From Bog-756 sp052143895 (lineage in GTDB: Bacteria; Actinomycetota; Acidimicrobiia; Acidimicrobiales; RAAP-2), in NCBI GenBank assembly GCA_052143895.1, contig JBKQRT010000206.1, forward strand, positions 1 through 8,551: a stretch of DNA of 8,551 bases, read 5' to 3'. Both the position numbers and the translations under genes were made by a program. The notes under the pieces were generated by a model. The model saw nothing but the letters and a program-made list of their open reading frames with translations, had not been told where the DNA came from and did not search any database. Of the stretch, positions 3,371 through 8,551 are shown one piece after another (position 1 is the stretch's first letter; every line of letters begins with the position of its first letter).

Positions 3371-6300
3371 GTGCTGAGCCCCCGCCAGGTGGTTTCGACC
3401 GCGCTCCGTGTCCCGCGGACGGTCGCTGGAGTAGCCGGTGACGCGCTCGAGCGGCTGAACCCCGGACGTCGACACCGGCGGGTGTGGGTGAGCGAGGGTC
3501 GAGCCCACATCGAGGTCCGTGCCGTGGATCGACCCGGTCACGACCTACTCGTCAAGGACATCGAGGCGGCATTGAACGCGGTCGAAGGGGTGGACTGGGC
3601 CCAGGTGAATGCCGTGCTCGGCCGAGTGGTCGTGGTCTTCGATCCGGAAGGTCCGTCCCTCGACGATCTCATCGAGGAGATCGAAGGGATCGAAGAGGCG
3701 CACAAGGTGGGTGACGAGCACTTCCCCCACGACCGGCCCGAGCATCCCGGTGACCTCGGGCCTCTCCGTCGCGACGCCATCGCCCTCGGCGCCGACGTCG
3801 TGGGACTGGGGGCGAGCGTCTTCGGTCAGGTACTGCGGGCCACCCCTTTCCCCATCGAACTGGCGTCGCTGGTGTCGCTGGTCGACACAGAGCCGCACCT
3901 CCGTGGTTTCTTGGAGCAGCATCTTGGCGCGCCGGCCACCGATCTCGGTCTGGGCCTGTCGAATGCCTTTGTCCAGGCACTGGCCCAAGGTCCGCTCGGA
4001 TTGGTGGTCGACATCGGTCAGCGGGCCAATCTCGTGCGCGAGTCACAGGAGCGTCGAAGAGGCTGGGAACGGCGCGAGTTCGAGCTGCACACTCGCGCCG
4101 CGGAGAAGCCACTCCGAGCGTTGGTCCATGTGGACCGGCCAGTCCCGTTACGCGGAGGCCCACTCGAGCACTTTGCCAGCCGTGCCACCGTCACGTCGCT
4201 GGGCGTATCCGGTGTCGCCTTCGCGCTGACCGGTAGCCCCCGCCGGGCGGCCAGCTTCGTGGTGGCTGGTCTCCCCAAGGCCGGCCGGACGGGACGCGAG
4301 GCCTTCGCCGCCTCGTTCGGCCGCCAGCTGGCCCGGAGGGATGTGCTGGTGCTCGACCGCACCGTCTTGCGCCGGCTCGATCGCATCGATTTGGTCCTAC
4401 TCGATGCCGATGTCCTTGTCCGTCGATCTGTGCTCGGCTCGGTCGAGGCGATCGGATCCACGACCGAGGACCTGCGTGCCGTGGCGTCGGATCTCTTCGA
4501 CGAGGCGTCTCCCGGGCGAATGCGCCGTCGGGGGGCATGGGCACTCGGGCGGCTCGGGCGGCTCGAGGCCGCGGGGACCGAGCTACCCCGAAGCGCTATT
4601 GCACGGGCCACTTTCCTCGGCCGGGGGGACATCGTGGTGCTGGGCCTCGCGCACAGAGGCGTCGTTGTCGGTCTGACCACGGTCGACGTAGAGCTCGACC
4701 CGCTGGCCGAGGCGCTCGTCGGCGCGGCCAGGCGCGGTGGCCTCGACATTGCCGTTGCCGGCGGCGGAGATCAAGTGACCGAACAGCTGGGCGGTGGGCG
4801 CTCCTTGCCGGGCGGCCGGCGGATCGCCACGACCGTGCGGTCACTGCAGCTCGAGGGGCATGCGGTGCTCCTGGTATCGGGGAACGCCGAAGGCCTACGA
4901 GCCGCTGACTGCGGCGTCGGGATGGTCAACCTGACGGTGCCATGGGGGGCAGACCTCTTGGCCAATGACGGATTGACCGACGCCCATTTTGTGGTCGAGG
5001 CAGCGTCGGTTGCCCGGTCCGTGTCCACCCGGAGTGCCATTCTGGCCCTGGCAGGCTCGGGTATCGGTGGGGTCTGGTCGCTGGTCGGACCGGCAGGAAG
5101 TGCCGGGCGCCGGGCTGCCCTCCCGGTCAATCTCGCGGCATTGGCGGCGCAGGCCCAGGCCATGGCCTCGGCTGAGGTGCTCCGCCGCCGCCCGGCCCCT
5201 GTGCTTCGATGGCACACCCCGTGGCATGCCATGGACGGGCCGGCGGTCATGGCCGAGCTCGAGACGACGGCGGACGGGCTGAGCCCCGAGCAGGCTGCCA
5301 CCCGTCGGGTGGGACCTCGGGCAGTTCCGTCTCCGAACTTGCGGCTGCCGAAGGCCATTGCTGCCGAGCTGGCCAACCCGCTCACCCCGCTGCTGGCGGT
5401 CGGTGCCGGCCTTGCGGCTGCTGTCGGGTCGGTGACCGACGCCGGGTTGGTGGCCGGGGTGATGGGGGTGAACGCGGTGATCGGTGGCGTGCAACGAGTC
5501 AGGGCCGAAGTGTCGATCGAGCGCCTGGCCGAGGTTTCGGACACGCCGGTTGTGGTGCGCCGATCGGGTGTGCCGACACCCGTGGGGCGCAAGGAGCTGG
5601 TGCGCGGCGATCTGGTCGAGCTCGAGGCGGGTGAGGTGGTGCCGGCCGACTGCCGAATCCTCGAAGCCGAGGCCTGCGAGGTCGACGAGTCCGTGGTGAC
5701 CGGCGAGTCGCTTCCCGTTGTCAAGCAGTTGGCAGCGGTTCCCGGGGCCGCCGTGGCCGATCGGCGCTGCATGCTCTACGAGGGGACGACGGTCTCGAAC
5801 GGTCGGGCTCTTGCGGTCGTGGTGGCCGTCGGGTCCGAGACCGAGGTGGGTCGGAGTCTGGCCGATGCCCCCGAACCACCGCCGAGCGGGGTCGAGGCTC
5901 GGCTCAGCACCCTCACCGCGGTGACCGTGCCGGCCACGGTGGCAAGTGGGTTGGCCGTGGCGGGCGTGAGCCTCCTTCGGGGCCGAAACCCCCGGCGGGC
6001 CATCAGCTCGGGGGTGAGCCTGATGGTGGCTGCCGTGCCCGAAGGCCTGCCACTAGTGGCCTCCGTGGCCCAGATGGCCGCAGCCCGGCGGCTCTCCGAA
6101 CGCGGAGCCCTGGTCCGCAATCCCCGCACGATTGAGGCCCTCGGTCGGGTCGACACGCTCTGCTTCGACAAGACGGGGACGCTCACCGTGGGAGAGATCA
6201 GCCTGCAGCGGGTGTCCGACGGCATCACCGACGAGGGCATCAGCGAGTTGGGTCGGCGGTCCCGGGCGGTGCTGACCGCAGCCTTACGTGCCAGCCCCAA

Positions 6301-7852
6301 CACGATCGGCCAGGACCTCCTCCTGCTCCCCCACGCCACCGACCGGGCCGTCCTGGCCGGAGCGCAAACGGCAGGAGTGACGGCGGCCGATGGCCTGGGC
6401 GGCTGGGACGTCCTGGGTGAGCTGGCATTCGACCCGGCGCGGGGCTTCCACGCCGTCATCGGAACAAGCCCTTCCGGGGCTCGGGTCTCGGTCAAGGGCG
6501 CTCCGGAGGTGATCCTCCCGCGCTGCACCTCCTGGGTCGGTCCGGAGGGGACCGTGCCCCTCGATGGGCCGGTCCGGCGCACCCTCGAGGCCGAGGTGGA
6601 ATGCTTAGCCCGGCGGGGTCTGCGCGTGCTCGCCGTGGCCGAGCGGCCCGCCTCGAGCCGGTCGGAAGTGGGCGACGAACGGGTCAGCGCCATGGAGCTG
6701 CTGGGCTTCGTCGGCTTGGCCGATTCGGTGCGCCCGACAGCCGCCGCCGCCGTGACCGACCTGCGTGCGGCGGGGATCGACGTGGTCATGATCACCGGTG
6801 ACCACCCGAGCACTGCGCGAGCCATCGGCGCCGAGCTCGGTATCGTGAATGGACACCGGGTGATCGCCGGCCCTGAGCTCGATGCCATGTCCGACACCGA
6901 ACTCGACGCGGCTCTCGGCGAGGTGTCGGTCTTCGCCAGGGTCACTCCGACGGACAAGGTCCGCATCGTCCACGCCTATCAACGCCTGGGCCGGGTGGTG
7001 GCCATGACCGGTGACGGGGCCAACGACGCGCCGGCCATCCGGTTGGCGCACGCTGGCATCGCGCTGGGCGATCGCTGCTCGGCGGCGGCACGCGAGGCGG
7101 CCGACCTGGTCGTGGTGGACGACCGCATCGAGACCATCCTTTCGGCCATCGTCGAGGGACGCGCCCTGTGGGCCTCGGTGCGTGACGCGCTGGCAATTCT
7201 GGTGGGCGGCAACATGGGTGAGGTGGCGTTCACCGTGATCGCCACCGCGTTGGCCGGCGACTCGCCCCTCGGCGCCCGCCAGTTTCTACTGGTCAACCTG
7301 CTCACCGACATGCTGCCGGCCATGACCATCGCCATGCGGCCGCCCGCCGACCGAACCCCGGAGATGCTGCTGCACGAGGGCCCCGATGCCTCGCTCGGAT
7401 CGGCGCTCGTGAGCCAGATCGCACTGCGTGCCACGGCGACCACCGGTGGGGCCCTCGGCGCCTGGCTCGTGGCGCGGGGCACCGGGACTCGGCGCCGGGC
7501 CAGCACGGTCTCGCTCGTCGCCCTGATCGGGGCCCAGCTCGGCCAAACGGCGGTCGTCGGTGGTTCGAGCCCGCTGGTACTGGCTTCCACCGTGGCGTCG
7601 GCAGCCGCTCTGGCGGCCATCGTCCAGACACCGATCGTCAGCCAGTTCTTCGGCTGCACGCCCCTCGGCCCCGTCGGGTGGGGCATAAGCACCGGTGCCG
7701 CTGCGGCGGCCACCGGGGCCTCGGTCGCCGCCCCATGGGCTCTCGGCCGTCTGGGCCGTCCCCCGGCCTCGGCGCTCGCCGAGATCTGGGATCTCGAGGC
7801 GCTACGGGCGGGCCTGCCGGCGCGGATCCACGAAGTGAGTTCTAGTGTCTGA
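3371..7852 (+). CDS. ctpI: CtpI-type cation-transporting P-type ATPase with a dead N-terminal ATPase module
   Basis: An ATP-driven membrane cation pump of 1493 residues, close to the roughly 1600 of mycobacterial CtpI and much longer than ordinary pumps. Order: N-terminal helix (1-30); HMA-like ferredoxin fold (about 44-108) without CxxC; degenerate P1-type ATPase (to about 607); Cation_ATPase_N-like part (about 612-660); active P2-like pump. Active motifs are TGES (777-780), PEGLP (890-894), DKTGT with phosphorylated D933, KGAPE (1042-1046), TGD (1142-1144) and GDGANDAP (from 1214). Membrane ligands equivalent to SERCA E309, N768/E771 and N796/T799/D800 are all present (E891, N1281/E1284, N1309/T1312/D1313), pointing to Ca2+, Mn2+ or a similar ion. 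The C-terminal QTPIVSQFFGCTPLGPV (from 1419) is typical of CtpI. GTG 3371 is the first start codon after an in-frame TGA; it has only a weak GGA ribosome site, and GTG 3389 is an alternative. It is last in a rightward gene run. Family is confident, substrate is not. Confidence 0.9.
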   Translation: MLSPRQVVSTALRVPRTVAGVAGDALERLNPGRRHRRVWVSEGRAHIEVRAVDRPGHDLLVKDIEAALNAVEGVDWAQVNAVLGRVVVVFDPEGPSLDDLIEEIEGIEEAHKVGDEHFPHDRPEHPGDLGPLRRDAIALGADVVGLGASVFGQVLRATPFPIELASLVSLVDTEPHLRGFLEQHLGAPATDLGLGLSNAFVQALAQGPLGLVVDIGQRANLVRESQERRRGWERREFELHTRAAEKPLRALVHVDRPVPLRGGPLEHFASRATVTSLGVSGVAFALTGSPRRAASFVVAGLPKAGRTGREAFAASFGRQLARRDVLVLDRTVLRRLDRIDLVLLDADVLVRRSVLGSVEAIGSTTEDLRAVASDLFDEASPGRMRRRGAWALGRLGRLEAAGTELPRSAIARATFLGRGDIVVLGLAHRGVVVGLTTVDVELDPLAEALVGAARRGGLDIAVAGGGDQVTEQLGGGRSLPGGRRIATTVRSLQLEGHAVLLVSGNAEGLRAADCGVGMVNLTVPWGADLLANDGLTDAHFVVEAASVARSVSTRSAILALAGSGIGGVWSLVGPAGSAGRRAALPVNLAALAAQAQAMASAEVLRRRPAPVLRWHTPWHAMDGPAVMAELETTADGLSPEQAATRRVGPRAVPSPNLRLPKAIAAELANPLTPLLAVGAGLAAAVGSVTDAGLVAGVMGVNAVIGGVQRVRAEVSIERLAEVSDTPVVVRRSGVPTPVGRKELVRGDLVELEAGEVVPADCRILEAEACEVDESVVTGESLPVVKQLAAVPGAAVADRRCMLYEGTTVSNGRALAVVVAVGSETEVGRSLADAPEPPPSGVEARLSTLTAVTVPATVASGLAVAGVSLLRGRNPRRAISSGVSLMVAAVPEGLPLVASVAQMAAARRLSERGALVRNPRTIEALGRVDTLCFDKTGTLTVGEISLQRVSDGITDEGISELGRRSRAVLTAALRASPNTIGQDLLLLPHATDRAVLAGAQTAGVTAADGLGGWDVLGELAFDPARGFHAVIGTSPSGARVSVKGAPEVILPRCTSWVGPEGTVPLDGPVRRTLEAEVECLARRGLRVLAVAERPASSRSEVGDERVSAMELLGFVGLADSVRPTAAAAVTDLRAAGIDVVMITGDHPSTARAIGAELGIVNGHRVIAGPELDAMSDTELDAALGEVSVFARVTPTDKVRIVHAYQRLGRVVAMTGDGANDAPAIRLAHAGIALGDRCSAAAREAADLVVVDDRIETILSAIVEGRALWASVRDALAILVGGNMGEVAFTVIATALAGDSPLGARQFLLVNLLTDMLPAMTIAMRPPADRTPEMLLHEGPDASLGSALVSQIALRATATTGGALGAWLVARGTGTRRRASTVSLVALIGAQLGQTAVVGGSSPLVLASTVASAAALAAIVQTPIVSQFFGCTPLGPVGWGISTGAAAAATGASVAAPWALGRLGRPPASALAEIWDLEALRAGLPARIHEVSSSV

Positions 7853-7932
7853 ATCGCGCAAGACTTTCGAGGGCGCCGGCCCTGGGGGGGAGACTCGTTG
7901 ATGCCGGTCTTGCCGTCGTCGGGCCCCGTCGG

Positions 7933-8055
7933 TCAGTGCCTGTGCGCATGCCTCGTGATCCAGGGTAACCGGATGAACAGGGTCACATCGTCGACCTCAA
8001 TGCCACGCTCGGCGAGCAGTTCCTCGAGGTCCCGATAGGACAATCCGTAACGCAT
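7933..8055 (-). pseudogene. Fragment of an IS6-family-like transposase
   Basis: On the minus strand, residues MRYGLSYRDLEELLAERG, followed by IEVDDVTLF, match the N-terminal helix-turn-helix region of IS6/IS26-type transposases (usual form LRYGLSYRD.EELLAERG.EVDHVT.YRWV). The match begins abruptly at 8055 and breaks after VTLF. The frame then runs through unrelated sequence to TGA 7935-7933. Only about 27 residues of a protein normally near 230 remain, with no DDE residue, so this is a dead remnant. It lies between the ATPase end and the other transposase remnant, on the same strand as the latter. Confidence 0.65.
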
Positions 8056-8108
8056 GTTGTGGGTGCCGAGAATCCCATCCCGTACTGTCCGAAAACTCGA
8101 ATCTCGCC

Positions 8109-8551
8109 TCATGCCGTCAACTCGTACTCGTGGATCAGTCCGCCCAGCCTGTCGTATCGACGTACCCGTCCTGGATGCCGGCGGTGGGGCGGGTGCCGAC
8201 TGTCAGAAATGGGCTGAAGGGAGCCAGAATCCCAATTGGACCCCTGGACTGGCACTTCTTGTAAGGGCTCGGCCATGATCCGGCGTGGCTTTCTCGCTCG
8301 TCTACATCGGCCTGTGTCGGATTCTCGGCCTCGTCGTGTTGTCCCGGCCGAGCTCGATGAAGAACAGCACGTAGAGACGCTTGAACAAGACGGTGTCGAC
8401 GTGGAAGAAGTCGGTGGCCACGATGCCAGACGCCTGGGTGCGCAGGAACTCACGCCAGGTCGGGCCGCTTCGCCGGGGAGCAGGGCCGAGGCCGTGGTCC
8501 CGCAGAATCTTGGCGATGGTGCTCGCGGCCAGGTGCACCCCGAGCTTGCCG
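8109..8551 (-). pseudogene. IS481/IS3-like integrase remnant with internal deletion and frame change
   Basis: The frame entering from the right edge (8551 down to about 8350) reads LAASTIAKILRDHGL, GPTWREFLRTQASGI, then VATDFFHVDTVL and RLYVLFFIEL. That is the well-known start of the retroviral-integrase core in actinobacterial IS481/IS3-like transposases and includes the first catalytic Asp (DFFHVDT). After FFIEL the expected sequence is lost, and this frame ends near 8302. Further along, in a different frame, RVRRYDRLGGLIHEYELTA and TGA at 8109-8111 match the usual C-terminus of the same protein type. So the middle of the gene, with the other two catalytic acids, is deleted and the ends are about 170 bp apart and out of frame. 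The true start lies outside the window. Confidence 0.75.

Noticed and set aside
4018..7713. Several long minus-strand frames inside the ATPase gene (up to 396 residues)
   Set aside because: They are antisense shadows of a high-G+C gene, rich in Arg, Ser, Thr and Pro and without motifs.
7871..7890. GGGC-gccg-GCCC followed by seven G after the ATPase gene
   Set aside because: A 4-bp stem without a T tract is not a credible terminator; the G run has no clear meaning.

Overview
The window is about two-thirds G+C and reads like an actinobacterium. The main evidence is a very large CtpI-type P-type ATPase, a family I know from mycobacteria and related Actinomycetota, together with transposase remnants of types common in that phylum. 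The exact genus cannot be told from this stretch. I see no rRNA, tRNA or CRISPR array.

Layout. Bases 3-200 hold the tail of an arginine-rich protein, possibly a transposase, cut by the window edge. Bases 201-620 carry no convincing gene but contain a duplicated 13-bp motif (366-401) that may be a mobile-element end. Bases 621-1886 (minus strand) encode an 11-helix-type Nramp-related divalent-cation transporter. Bases 1887-2283 form a divergent intergenic region unusually rich in inverted repeats. From 2284 to 7852 (plus strand) there are three small membrane-protein genes followed by the 1493-residue ATPase. Bases 7933-8551 (minus strand) hold remnants of two insertion-sequence transposases: an IS6-like fragment, and an IS481/IS3-like integrase with its middle deleted.

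How the genes may work together. The Nramp-related protein would bring a divalent cation into the cell. The ATPase keeps every residue that coordinates Ca2+ in SERCA-type pumps (PEGLP, NxGE and NLLTD) and would move a divalent cation outward. Divergent import and export genes around a shared, palindrome-rich control region suggest one cation-homeostasis locus. The first two small proteins are paralogues of each other, and the third is a 45-residue single-span protein. All three point the same way as the ATPase and sit just upstream of it, so they are candidates for accessory subunits or regulators of the pump.

Most interesting observations. (1) The N-terminal 600 residues of the ATPase are a complete but catalytically dead P1-type ATPase fused to a live P2-like one. 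(2) Two paralogous small proteins plus a one-helix protein precede the pump. (3) The 120-nt ATPase leader can fold into mutually exclusive hairpins that end against the start codon. (4) That leader stays open in the frame of the preceding small gene, so a single TGA separates the two. (5) The locus lies between transposase debris, as expected of a mobile or recently rearranged segment.
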